Below are positions 1-6,143 of a stretch of 6,430 bases of DNA, piece by piece. Location: the NCBI GenBank assembly GCA_005773145.1, contig SXHS01000339.1, forward strand, positions 1-6,430. The letters run 5' to 3'. The first letter of the stretch is position 1. Each line of letters opens with the position of its first letter. The notes under the pieces were generated by a model. That model saw nothing but the letters and a program-made list of their open reading frames with translations. It had not been told where the DNA came from and did no database searches. Source of the DNA: Planctomycetaceae bacterium (GTDB lineage: Bacteria > Planctomycetota > Planctomycetia > Pirellulales > Pirellulaceae). The translations under genes were made by a program, and so were the position numbers.

Positions 1-7
1 GTATCCA

Positions 8-27
8 AATAGGGATCAATAGGGATG
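8..27 (+). repeat. Tandem 10-bp direct repeat upstream of csrA
   Basis: Two adjacent copies of AATAGGGAT(C/G) lie at 8-17 and 18-27. Each holds an AGGGA pentamer (11-15 and 21-25), which fits the ANGGA core bound by CsrA proteins. If the csrA transcript begins upstream of here, these could be extra CsrA contacts in its own leader. The repeat itself is directly visible; the regulatory role is inference. The transcription start cannot be placed because the window begins only 93 bases before the gene. Confidence 0.35.
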
Positions 28-78
28 TTGTCCGTGCCGCGTGGGGATATCGGGGCGCGGTGCTCGTTGCCGTTTCAT

Positions 79-86
79 GGAGGAGG
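79..86 (+). promoter_or_regulatory. Strong ribosome-binding site of csrA, overlapping a possible CsrA operator
   Basis: GGAGGAGG lies 7 bases before the ATG at 94. It is a near-ideal Shine-Dalgarno sequence and fixes the csrA start there rather than at an in-frame ATG or TTG further upstream. The bases ATGGA at 77-81 match the ANGGA core recognised by CsrA and overlap the site. Autorepression by CsrA binding over its own Shine-Dalgarno is known in other bacteria; here it is inferred. Confidence 0.7.
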
Positions 87-93
87 AAGACCC

Positions 94-333
94 ATGTTAG
101 TTCTCAGCCGCAAGCCTGAACAGTCGATCGTGCTGGACAACCGCATTCGGATTCATGTGTTGCAGGTGCGGGGAAACACGGTCCGCTTGGGTATCGAGGC
201 GCCCCCTGAGGTCACTGTTTTGCGTTCGGAACTCATGTCGCGGGGCGGGTCCGCGGGTCGGCGGACCGGGCCCGATGGAACACAGCGATTCTCGATCGCG
301 GCACCAGGCGGCCTTCCGAGCATCATGCGGTGA
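94..333 (+). CDS. csrA: Carbon storage regulator CsrA
   Basis: This is a 79-residue CsrA/RsmA-family RNA-binding protein. Such proteins act as swapped dimers that bind GGA motifs in mRNA leaders and change translation or stability of the message. The N-terminus is the family signature MLVLSRK, followed by an SIVL strand, the central VRLGIEAP motif at residues 30-37 and VTVLRSEL at 40-47. The two residues most important for RNA contact in known CsrA, L4 and R44, are both in place. The conserved core ends near residue 50. The remaining tail of about 29 residues is rich in Gly, Arg and Pro, unlike a typical 60-75 residue CsrA, and is probably disordered. The start at 94 is set by the strong Shine-Dalgarno at 79-86; an in-frame upstream extension from 25 is not family-like. 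The stop is TGA at 331-333. A transporter gene follows on the same strand after a hairpin. Confidence 0.93.
   Translation: MLVLSRKPEQSIVLDNRIRIHVLQVRGNTVRLGIEAPPEVTVLRSELMSRGGSAGRRTGPDGTQRFSIAAPGGLPSIMR
248..267 (+). other. Perfect 7-bp inverted repeat inside the csrA tail
   Basis: GGTCCGC (248-254) and GCGGACC (261-267) are exact reverse complements around a six-base loop. In mRNA this would be a stable GC-rich hairpin. It lies just past the codons of the conserved CsrA core, in the part encoding the variable tail. It may affect mRNA stability or simply reflect high GC content. No U-run follows, so I do not call it a terminator. Confidence 0.4.
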
Positions 334-337
334 CAAT

Positions 338-369
338 TAGGCTGGGGATTTGCTTGCAATCCCAACCTA
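338..369 (+). terminator. Hairpin between csrA and the EamA transporter
   Basis: The left arm 338-350 (TAGGCTGGGGATT) pairs with the right arm 358-369 (AATCCCAACCTA) around a seven-base loop. This gives 11 base pairs with one mismatch and one bulged G. It begins four bases after the csrA stop, where a terminator or mRNA-stabilising structure would be expected. There is no T-run after it, so classical intrinsic termination is doubtful. GGCTGGGG occurs at 340-347 and again at 371-378. Confidence 0.4.
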
Positions 370-403
370 TGGCTGGGGTGCTAGCCGAATTGCCGTTACC
401 ATC

Positions 404-1348
404 ATGATCACGCCAAATCAGCCCGATGGGGCGTCCCCGCCACCGCCATTGGGATTATCAACTTCAGCCCTCGTGTTGCTGACGGCAGCCCTTTGGGGTG
501 GGACAGCGGTCGCCATTAAGTACTCCGTGGATACGCTGCCACCGGTTGCGGTGGCTGCGATTCGGTTCGGCTTGGCTGCCGTTTTCCTGGCCGGTTGGTG
601 CGGTCTGTACCGGCATCGCATTGGCCTGCGATGGGACCAAGTGCCGGCTGCTCTTACGATCGGCATTATGCTGTTTATCCAGATCAGTCTGTTCAATATT
701 GGCGTGCATTGGTCCAACGCATCGCACGGCACGCTCCTGATCAACACGTATGTCATCTGGGTCGTGGCAATCGAGCACTTCGCGACCAAGGGGGACCGCA
801 TGACTCTCATGAAGTCCTCCGGCCTGTGCCTGGCAGGACTTGGTGCCGCGTTAGCCGTACTGCTCTCCGCTCGAGCACCGACGCTGGGCGTAGCAGGAAA
901 CGCCCCTAGCGTCGTCGGCGATATCGCGTTGGTCGTGAGTGCAGCAGTGCTGGGGATTAAGATGGTCTATACCAAGGCCTCGGTGCATCACGTAGAACCA
1001 ACGGTGTTGATGTTCTGGCAGCATACCATCGGCACTGTGTTGTTCGTGCTCTACAGCTATTGCTATGAACCACTCAGCACCCTGACCTGGAGCGCCTTCA
1101 CGATTCCCACCATTCTGTCGCTGTTTTATCAAGGCATCTTGGTGGGAGGCATTTGTTTCGCCTTGCAGGCCATTTTGTTGCGTCGGCACTCAGCGACGCA
1201 GATTTCGGTGTTCAGCTTTTCCACCCCCTTATTCGGCGTGATGGCCGCCATCATTGGCCGGAACGAACCATTGTCCCCGTGGCTGTTAATGTCAGGCGTG
1301 TGTGTTGCCGCGGGGACCTATTTGGTGAATCGGCGAGCGACTAGTTGA
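404..1348 (+). CDS. EamA/DMT-superfamily transporter, ten-helix inner-membrane permease
   Basis: From the ATG at 404 the product has 314 residues, the usual size for a two-repeat EamA permease of the drug/metabolite transporter superfamily. The first EamA repeat spans about residues 20-155 and opens with the typical LLTAALWGGTAVAIKYS helix and the PPVAVAAIRF segment. The second spans about 172-308 and ends with a TPLFGVMAAIIGRNEPLSP stretch, the standard ninth helix with its Glu-containing turn, followed by a last helix. About ten hydrophobic segments can be counted (near 20-38, 48-66, 82-98, 108-126, 138-155, 171-188, 200-218, 232-255, 266-285 and 291-308). The short N-terminus is hydrophilic and Pro-rich, with no signal peptide. 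The substrate cannot be read from sequence; family members export amino acids, metabolites or drugs. An in-frame TTG at 350 would add 18 residues, but it lies inside the intergenic hairpin. No strong Shine-Dalgarno precedes either start. The stop overlaps the end of the convergent dehydrogenase gene. Confidence 0.88.
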   Translation: MITPNQPDGASPPPPLGLSTSALVLLTAALWGGTAVAIKYSVDTLPPVAVAAIRFGLAAVFLAGWCGLYRHRIGLRWDQVPAALTIGIMLFIQISLFNIGVHWSNASHGTLLINTYVIWVVAIEHFATKGDRMTLMKSSGLCLAGLGAALAVLLSARAPTLGVAGNAPSVVGDIALVVSAAVLGIKMVYTKASVHHVEPTVLMFWQHTIGTVLFVLYSYCYEPLSTLTWSAFTIPTILSLFYQGILVGGICFALQAILLRRHSATQISVFSFSTPLFGVMAAIIGRNEPLSPWLLMSGVCVAAGTYLVNRRATS

Positions 1349-2369
1349 TGTGTCCCGACTCCACATCGACCACTACCTTGCCGATGTGCTGTTGCGCCTG
1401 AAGATAGCGGTAGGCGGCGGGAACATCCGACCAGGGAAATACTCGATCGACGATGGGGCGGATCTGAGAGCTGGCCAATGCCGACAACATCGAGTGGAAC
1501 TCTTCCGTGGATTCCATATAAATACCTCGCATGGAGATCTGGTGCCGAATGAGGTCAAAGACATTGATCTGGCTTTCGGTCCCCGCTAAGACACCAATCA
1601 CCGCCACGCGGGAACCATAGCGACACGCTTGCAGCGATTGGTGCAGTGACGGTCCACCCGCTACTTCCACAACGACATCCACACCGCCACCCGTCGCGCG
1701 GCGCAAGTCGCGTGGCCAGTCGGCGTCACGGTAATCGAAGGTGTGCTCAATCCCCAACTCCTGCCGGGCCCAATCCGCCTTGGATGAGTGCGCGCTGCTC
1801 AAGGCAACGCGAGCTCCCGCCAAGCGGGCGAACTGTGCGGCAAAGAGCGACACGCCGCCGGTTCCATGCACGAGCACCCATTCCCCAGGCCGCGTTCGAC
1901 CATGAGTGACGACAGCGGCCCAGGCCGTCAGGGCCGCGACCGGCAGCGTGGCGGCTTCGCTGGGTGTCAGCTTGGGGGGACAGATCCCCAGGGCCGCAGC
2001 CGGATAGACCACCGACTGGGCCAGCACCCCGTCAACACCCTGGCCGCCGACAAACGTGGCGGCCCAGTCGCGCCGCAGCGAACCGGCCGGCCAACAGCGA
2101 AAGGGCGCGTTAACAACCCGATCACCCGGCTTGAGCGACGTCACATGACGGCCGACGGCCGCCACGACTCCGGCCAGATCCGAGCCCGCGATAATGGGGG
2201 GATCTTGAGGCCCGCCGTATCGTCCATCGGCCACCAATAAATCCCGATAGTTCAGGGAGACGGCCTGGACGCGGACCAAGACCTCATGGTCCGCTAAGTC
2301 GACGGGTGCTGGCCTATCGGCCAACCGCAATGTGTCCAAGCCGCGACCGTCGGTCAGGTAGCACTGCAT
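1341..2369 (-). CDS. Zinc-independent medium-chain dehydrogenase/reductase, quinone-oxidoreductase-like
   Basis: This 342-residue protein belongs to the MDR superfamily of NAD(P)-dependent oxidoreductases. The N-terminal GroES-like domain covers about residues 1-125 with VRVQAVSLNYRDLL (32-45), GSDLAGVVAAVG (62-73) and the PGDRVV turn (81-86). The Rossmann domain follows, with TLPVAALTAW (141-150), the nucleotide-binding loop VHGTGGVSLFAAQFA (167-181) and GSRVAVIGV (252-260). The usual zinc ligands are missing: there is no Cys in the catalytic position, no GHE motif and no four-Cys structural lobe. It therefore resembles zinc-free quinone reductases and related 'NAD(P)-dependent alcohol dehydrogenase' annotations. 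The substrate is unknown. The start is supported by GAGGAG (plus-strand 2378-2383) eight bases before the ATG. The gene is divergent from btaA and convergent with the EamA gene. A role in lipid metabolism with btaAB is possible, but nothing in the sequence supports it beyond location. Confidence 0.9.
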   Translation of the reverse strand: MQCYLTDGRGLDTLRLADRPAPVDLADHEVLVRVQAVSLNYRDLLVADGRYGGPQDPPIIAGSDLAGVVAAVGRHVTSLKPGDRVVNAPFRCWPAGSLRRDWAATFVGGQGVDGVLAQSVVYPAAALGICPPKLTPSEAATLPVAALTAWAAVVTHGRTRPGEWVLVHGTGGVSLFAAQFARLAGARVALSSAHSSKADWARQELGIEHTFDYRDADWPRDLRRATGGGVDVVVEVAGGPSLHQSLQACRYGSRVAVIGVLAGTESQINVFDLIRHQISMRGIYMESTEEFHSMLSALASSQIRPIVDRVFPWSDVPAAYRYLQAQQHIGKVVVDVESGHIN

Positions 2370-2377
2370 GTGCGTCG

Positions 2378-2383
2378 CTCCTC
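2378..2383 (-). promoter_or_regulatory. Ribosome-binding site of the MDR oxidoreductase gene
   Basis: On the minus strand GAGGAG sits eight bases before the ATG at 2369. It is a strong Shine-Dalgarno and decides the start of the reverse-strand dehydrogenase gene. Confidence 0.7.
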
Positions 2384-2446
2384 ATCAAGTGCAGGGGGTG
2401 TCCAGGGATATTCTATACGAGGGTGCTAGGGCCGTTTGCCAGTCCT

Positions 2447-2474
2447 TTGCGAGGCGGCAGTCGACTTCTAGAAT
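2447..2474 (+). promoter_or_regulatory. Candidate sigma-70 type promoter for btaA
   Basis: TTGCGA (2447-2452, four of six matches to TTGACA) is followed after 16 bases by TAGAAT (2469-2474, five of six matches to TATAAT). The predicted start of transcription near 2481 would leave a leader of about 57 bases before btaA. The -10 overlaps the palindrome TTCTAGAA (2466-2473). It is the best pair I see in the 168-bp divergent region. It is a pattern match only, and consensus promoters are poorly characterised in the likely host group. Confidence 0.4.
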
Positions 2475-2523
2475 CAGGGGAGTTGCGGACGTGCCATGGG
2501 GGGCAAGTCCAACGGCTACCGCG

Positions 2524-2530
2524 AAAGGGA
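2524..2530 (+). promoter_or_regulatory. Ribosome-binding site that sets the btaA start
   Basis: AAAGGGA lies seven bases before the ATG at 2538. The alternative in-frame ATG at 2496 has only a distant AGGGGAG, about 15 bases upstream. The spacing favours 2538, where the protein then begins directly with family-like sequence. Confidence 0.55.
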
Positions 2531-2537
2531 AATCCCG

Positions 2538-3728
2538 ATGCCAGCTGCCAAGTGGTTGAGCCGCCGTGTGTTTGAGTTCGTACATTCGCATAATTTGGTC
2601 TACAACACGTGCTGGGAGGACCCGCGGCTGGATCGGCAGGCCATGCAATTGGGGCCGGAGGACCGGGTCTTGGTGATCACCTCCGCCGGTTGCAATGCCC
2701 TGGACTATGTCTTAGCGGGTGCGGGGCGGGTGTATGCCGTGGACATGAACCCGCGACAAAACGCCCTGCTGGAGCTAAAAATTGCCGGGATTCGCCAATT
2801 GGCGTGGGATGATTTTTTTCAGATGTTTGGACAGGGCCACCTCCCTCATGTGCGTCAGGTGTACCGACAGCGTCTACGGGGGCAATTGTCCGTCTGGTCG
2901 CAGCGTTATTGGGATCGGTGGATTAGTTTTTTTTCGCGGCCCAGTCGCCCCTTTTATTTCAGAGGAACGTCGGGAAGCTTCGCTCGAGCGCTCAATTTCT
3001 ACATCGACCGGGTGGTCAAGGTGCGGCCGATTGTGGACCAATTGCTCGCCTCCAAGTCCCTCGTGGACCAGCGGAAGTTGTACTATGAGGAGTTGCGCGG
3101 GCGATTTTGGACGCGGGCGTTGCGGTTCGCGCTGCGACGGGATGCCACCCTTTCGATGGTCGGTGTCCCCGAAGCCCAAAGGCTCCAAGTGGAGCGTCAC
3201 TATCCCGGCGGGATCGTGCAATTTATCGAGGAAAGTTTGGATGCTGTTTTTGCCCAGCTCCCCTTACATGACAACTATTTCTGGCGCGTGTACATGACGG
3301 GGAGCTATTCGCCGGAATGTTGCCCCGAATACCTCAAACCACAAAACTTTGAGCGATTGAAGTCGGGGTTGGTGGATCGGACCAGCTGTCACACCAACAC
3401 GATTCAGGGATTCTTAGACCAGGAGACCGTGTCGATTTCGCGTTTCGTCTTGCTCGATCACATGGACTGGTTGTCCACACACAATTTTTCGCTGCTGGAG
3501 GCCGAGTGGTCGGCCATTCTGCAGCGAGCGACCCCCGGCGCGAGACTCTTGTGGCGCAGCGGAGGGTTGCGCACGGATTTTGTGGACCAAGTCGTCGTTC
3601 GGCAAAATGGCCGTTTGACCCGGTTGCCTGAATTGTTGCGTTACGATCGCGAGCTGGCCAGCCGCCTACACTCGCTCGACCGTGTTCATACCTACGGAAG
3701 TTTTTATATCGCCGATGTGGCCGCCTGA
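2538..3728 (+). CDS. btaA: BtaA: S-adenosylmethionine:diacylglycerol 3-amino-3-carboxypropyltransferase
   Basis: The 396-residue product matches the BtaA family (DUF3419). BtaA moves the 3-amino-3-carboxypropyl group of S-adenosylmethionine to diacylglycerol, making diacylglyceryl-homoserine, the first step of betaine-lipid (DGTS) synthesis, at the cytoplasmic membrane. The hallmarks are the N-terminal VYNTCWEDPRLD (residues 21-32), the SAM-binding loop VLVITSAGCNALDYVL (44-59) and the acidic strand end VYAVDMNPRQNALLELK (65-81). Further conserved-looking stretches are YFWRVYMTGSY (247-257), LLDHMDWL (305-312) and the late strand ARLLWRSGG (335-343). The length is close to that of the Rhodobacter sphaeroides enzyme. 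There is no signal peptide or clear transmembrane helix; the middle region is rich in Arg and aromatic residues, suiting membrane association. The start at 2538 follows a Shine-Dalgarno; a 14-residue extension from 2496 is less likely. The next gene is btaB, which supports the assignment. Confidence 0.93.
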   Translation: MPAAKWLSRRVFEFVHSHNLVYNTCWEDPRLDRQAMQLGPEDRVLVITSAGCNALDYVLAGAGRVYAVDMNPRQNALLELKIAGIRQLAWDDFFQMFGQGHLPHVRQVYRQRLRGQLSVWSQRYWDRWISFFSRPSRPFYFRGTSGSFARALNFYIDRVVKVRPIVDQLLASKSLVDQRKLYYEELRGRFWTRALRFALRRDATLSMVGVPEAQRLQVERHYPGGIVQFIEESLDAVFAQLPLHDNYFWRVYMTGSYSPECCPEYLKPQNFERLKSGLVDRTSCHTNTIQGFLDQETVSISRFVLLDHMDWLSTHNFSLLEAEWSAILQRATPGARLLWRSGGLRTDFVDQVVVRQNGRLTRLPELLRYDRELASRLHSLDRVHTYGSFYIADVAA

Positions 3729-3743
3729 GCAATGTGGCGAATC

Positions 3744-3774
3744 CCGGCCGCACGGTGCGGTCTAGGATGGCCGG
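3744..3774 (+). other. Inverted repeat in the btaA-btaB junction
   Basis: CCGGCC (3744-3749) and GGCCGG (3769-3774) are perfect complements around a 19-base loop. A competing inner stem pairs CCGCA (3748-3752) with TGCGG (3756-3760). The structure lies in the 71 bases between the btaA stop and the ATG at 3800. This suggests that stretch is an intercistronic spacer rather than coding sequence, and it could modulate mRNA processing or btaB translation. Confidence 0.4.
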
Positions 3775-3799
3775 CAGGGGATGGTCAAACGGAAAACGA

Positions 3800-4558
3800 A
3801 TGCCATTCATGCGCTTGCTCGACGACTTGCGAGTTCTTTACCACCTGGCCCTGAAACCGGTGCGCGGGCACGATCACGCGGCCCGACTGGAGAGTTTTTA
3901 TTCAGGCCAGGCAGAGGCGTACGACCGCTTTCGGCGGCGACTTTTGCATGGTCGCGAGGAGATGTGGAACTCCGTGCAAGTCCCCGATGATGGCGTGTGG
4001 GTCGACATGGGGGGAGGAACTGGGTCGAATTTGGAAATCCTCGGAGACTCACTGTCACGTCTGCGCAAGGTGTACATTGTCGATCTTTCCCCCTCGTTGC
4101 TGGAGATTGCCCGCCGGCGAATTGCCGAACGTGGCTGGGCCAATGTTGAGGCGGTTGAAGCGGACGCAACGGCTTTTCGTCCAGCCGAAGGGTCTTGCGA
4201 CGTTGTCACCTTCTCCTATTCGCTCACCATGATCCCCGAATGGTTCGCGGCCATGGACAACGCCCGATCGATACTGGCACCGGGAGGTCAGATTGCGGCC
4301 GTCGACTTCTATGTGGCACGCAAACACCCACTGGGGGGCTTGGCTCAGCACGCCTGGTCGACCCGTAGCTTTTGGCCTGTCTGGTTCGCCATGGACAATG
4401 TGATGCTCTCCCCTGACCATATTCCCTACCTGCACCGAGCGTTTGAGCCACTCCACTTTGTGGAACGCTGCGGCACGATCCCCTTCATGCCATTCGTGCG
4501 GGCACCTTACTATATTTACCATGGTCGCAATCGGCCTGCCGTCCTGCATTCGGACTAG
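3800..4558 (+). CDS. btaB: BtaB: SAM-dependent N-methyltransferase of betaine-lipid synthesis
   Basis: From the ATG at 3800 the product is a 252-residue class I methyltransferase. BtaB methylates the amino group of diacylglyceryl-homoserine three times, giving the betaine lipid DGTS, and its position just after btaA makes this role likely. Visible parts are an N-terminal lead with LRVLYHLALKPVRG (10-23) and FYSGQAEAYDRFRRRLLHGRE (33-53), methyltransferase motif I VWVDMGGGTGSNLE (66-79), the acidic end of strand 2 in VYIVDLSPS (91-99), the adenine-side ADAT (121-124), motif II CDVVTFSYSLTMIPEW (133-148) and motif III APGGQIAAVDFYV (160-172). The start is not settled. The frame is open from a GTG at 3734, five bases after the btaA stop, with ATGs at 3767, 3800 and 3809. 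The extra residues from 3734 look unlike the family and cover a hairpin, so I chose 3800, which has a weak GGA Shine-Dalgarno. The gene could be annotated as an ordinary class I methyltransferase if read alone. Confidence 0.9.
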   Translation: MPFMRLLDDLRVLYHLALKPVRGHDHAARLESFYSGQAEAYDRFRRRLLHGREEMWNSVQVPDDGVWVDMGGGTGSNLEILGDSLSRLRKVYIVDLSPSLLEIARRRIAERGWANVEAVEADATAFRPAEGSCDVVTFSYSLTMIPEWFAAMDNARSILAPGGQIAAVDFYVARKHPLGGLAQHAWSTRSFWPVWFAMDNVMLSPDHIPYLHRAFEPLHFVERCGTIPFMPFVRAPYYIYHGRNRPAVLHSD

Positions 4559-4571
4559 CCGACACGGCTGG
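4555..4571 (+). terminator. Hairpin at the btaB stop codon
   Basis: CTAGCCG (4555-4561) pairs with CGGCTGG (4565-4571) around a three-base loop, seven pairs including one G-U. The stem includes the btaB stop codon TAG at 4556-4558. It is placed as a terminator or 3' stabiliser for the btaAB transcript. No T-run follows, so termination is uncertain. Confidence 0.35.
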
Positions 4572-4588
4572 AACGGGGGGTGCCCGGA

Positions 4589-4618
4589 TTTACGGCAGGT
4601 ACGTTTCTCCGATAGACT
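4589..4618 (+). promoter_or_regulatory. Weak candidate promoter for ffh
   Basis: TTTACG (4589-4594) and TAGACT (4613-4618) each match four of six consensus bases and are 18 bases apart. They sit in the 103-bp gap between btaB and ffh. A housekeeping gene after an unrelated lipid operon would be expected to have its own promoter here. The match is weak. Confidence 0.25.
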
Positions 4619-4661
4619 GACAACGCCTCGGTAATTCAAGGGTTACGGGACATCCTTCGTC

Positions 4662-6143
4662 ATGTTTGAATCGCTACAAAACGGCCTGCAAGAGGCCCTT
4701 CGCTCGCTACGTGGCAAGGCTCGACTGACCGAAGCCAATATGCAGGAAGGATTGCGATTGGTCGAGCAGTCCCTGCTGGAGGCCGATGCAAGTTTTGAAG
4801 TCGTGCGGGATTTCATGCGCGAAGTCGGCGCCCAAGCCATGGGGCAGAAGGTGTTGGCCTCGCTGGATCCCGGCCAACAGCTGATCGGCATCGTGTACGA
4901 GGAACTGGTACGCGTGATGGGCCCGGTGGATGCCACCGTCACCCTCCGCCCCGGCCAGACAAGCATCTTGATGCTGTGCGGGCTGCAGGGGTCAGGCAAG
5001 ACGACGACCAGCGGCAAGCTGGCGAGATTGTTGACCAGCCAGGGGGCTCCGTGCATGTTGGTCGCCGCGGACTTGCAACGCCCTGCGGCCATCGAGCAAT
5101 TGCACGTCTTGGGACAGCAGTTGGGGGTTCCCGTCTACTCCGAGCCGGGCGCGCAAGATGCCCTTCAAGTTTGCCGAAACGCCGTGCAAAAGGCCCGACA
5201 GGATAAAATTTCGGTCGTCATCTTGGATACCGCGGGCCGTCTCGCCATTGACAAGGAGCTCATGGCCGAGCTCCGCCGAATCGATCGTGAGCTGGAGCCG
5301 GACCAAGTCTACTTGGTCGTTGACGGCATGACCGGTCAAGACGCGGTGAATAGCGCGAAGGCCTTTAATGACTCGCTGGAACTCAACGGCGTGATCATGA
5401 CCAAATTGGACGGCGACGCGCGGGGTGGCGCCGTCTTGAGTGTCAAGCATGTCACGGGCGTCCCGATCAAGTTCATCGGCACGGGGGAACGACTGGAGGG
5501 CTTAGAGCCTTTTCGACCGGAAGGCATGGCCAGCCGAATCCTCGGGATGGGCGACGTTGTGGAATTGGTCCGCACGGCCCAGCAGGAATTCGACCAGGCG
5601 GAGATGCAGAAGTCGGAAGAACGCCTGCGAAAAGGTGAATTCACCCTCGAGGACTTCCGATCACAATTGGCCCAACTCGCGAGACCGGGCCTGATGCAGA
5701 AGATGATGTCGCTAATGCCCGGCATGGGCGAGATCACCAAGATCATGGGGAACGTGGACGCGGCGGCCGAAATGCGCCGCTGCAACGCCATCATCGACTC
5801 CATGACCCACTCGGAGCGCCGCAACCCCAAGCAGATCGACCCCAGCCGCCGCCGACGCATCGCGCTTGGGGCCGGCGTCGCAGCTCAGGAAGTCAGTGCC
5901 CTGGTCAAGCAGTTCGATGGCATGGCCGATATGATGAAGAACATGGCTGGCCTCGGCATGGGGGACCGCATGAAGATGGTCCGCCAATTGCAACAGGGGG
6001 CCATGATGGACCCCGGCGGGCAGCTCGCCCGGCAAAAAAAAGGGACCGGCAAACGGCTCTCCTCGGCCGAAAAAGCCAAATTGCGGGCCGAGCGAGACCG
6101 TGAATTGCGCCGCCGACGCCGGAATGGCCGGCAGGGCTCCTAG
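4662..6143 (+). CDS. ffh: Signal recognition particle protein Ffh (SRP54 GTPase)
   Basis: The 493-residue product is Ffh, the GTPase that with 4.5S RNA binds signal sequences on nascent chains and docks at FtsY to deliver membrane proteins to the Sec translocon. The N domain is residues 1-90, opening MFESLQNGLQEALRSLRGK. The G domain follows with G1 GLQGSGKTTT (107-116), the DLQRPAAIEQL element (137-147), G3 DTAGR (189-193), G4 TKLDGDARGG (247-256) and the closing GTGERLEGLEPF (273-284). The Met-rich M domain runs from about 300, with LMQKMMSLMPGM (344-355), IIDSMTHSERRNP (377-389), the RNA-binding SRRRRIALGAG (395-405) and QEVSALVKQF (409-418). All GTPase residues expected are present. The C-terminal tail past 455 is strongly basic and somewhat long for the family. 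There is only a weak Shine-Dalgarno before the ATG. The stop TAG (6141-6143) lies inside a repeat hairpin. Confidence 0.97.
   Translation: MFESLQNGLQEALRSLRGKARLTEANMQEGLRLVEQSLLEADASFEVVRDFMREVGAQAMGQKVLASLDPGQQLIGIVYEELVRVMGPVDATVTLRPGQTSILMLCGLQGSGKTTTSGKLARLLTSQGAPCMLVAADLQRPAAIEQLHVLGQQLGVPVYSEPGAQDALQVCRNAVQKARQDKISVVILDTAGRLAIDKELMAELRRIDRELEPDQVYLVVDGMTGQDAVNSAKAFNDSLELNGVIMTKLDGDARGGAVLSVKHVTGVPIKFIGTGERLEGLEPFRPEGMASRILGMGDVVELVRTAQQEFDQAEMQKSEERLRKGEFTLEDFRSQLAQLARPGLMQKMMSLMPGMGEITKIMGNVDAAAEMRRCNAIIDSMTHSERRNPKQIDPSRRRRIALGAGVAAQEVSALVKQFDGMADMMKNMAGLGMGDRMKMVRQLQQGAMMDPGGQLARQKKGTGKRLSSAEKAKLRAERDRELRRRRRNGRQGS

Noticed and set aside
25..93. In-frame upstream extension of csrA from about position 25
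   Set aside because: CsrA proteins begin at MLVLSR, and the Shine-Dalgarno at 79-86 points to the ATG at 94.
350..403. TTG start at 350 giving an 18-residue longer EamA transporter
   Set aside because: The codon lies inside the csrA-EamA hairpin, and the extra residues are not family-like. The ATG at 404 gives a standard length.
418..810. Long reverse-strand open frame under the EamA gene
   Set aside because: It is low-complexity and has no recognisable domain. The plus-strand frame encodes a clear membrane permease.
2410..2417. TATAGAAT on the minus strand as a promoter for the dehydrogenase gene
   Set aside because: The -10-like bases are good, but no acceptable -35 lies 16-18 bases upstream, so it was left as an unsupported hint.
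2496..2537. Upstream ATG for btaA
   Set aside because: It lacks a well-spaced ribosome-binding site, and its 14 extra residues are not family-like.
1341..4558. A single lipid-metabolism operon including the dehydrogenase
   Set aside because: The dehydrogenase is on the opposite strand, and its sequence gives no link to lipid substrates; only proximity suggests it.
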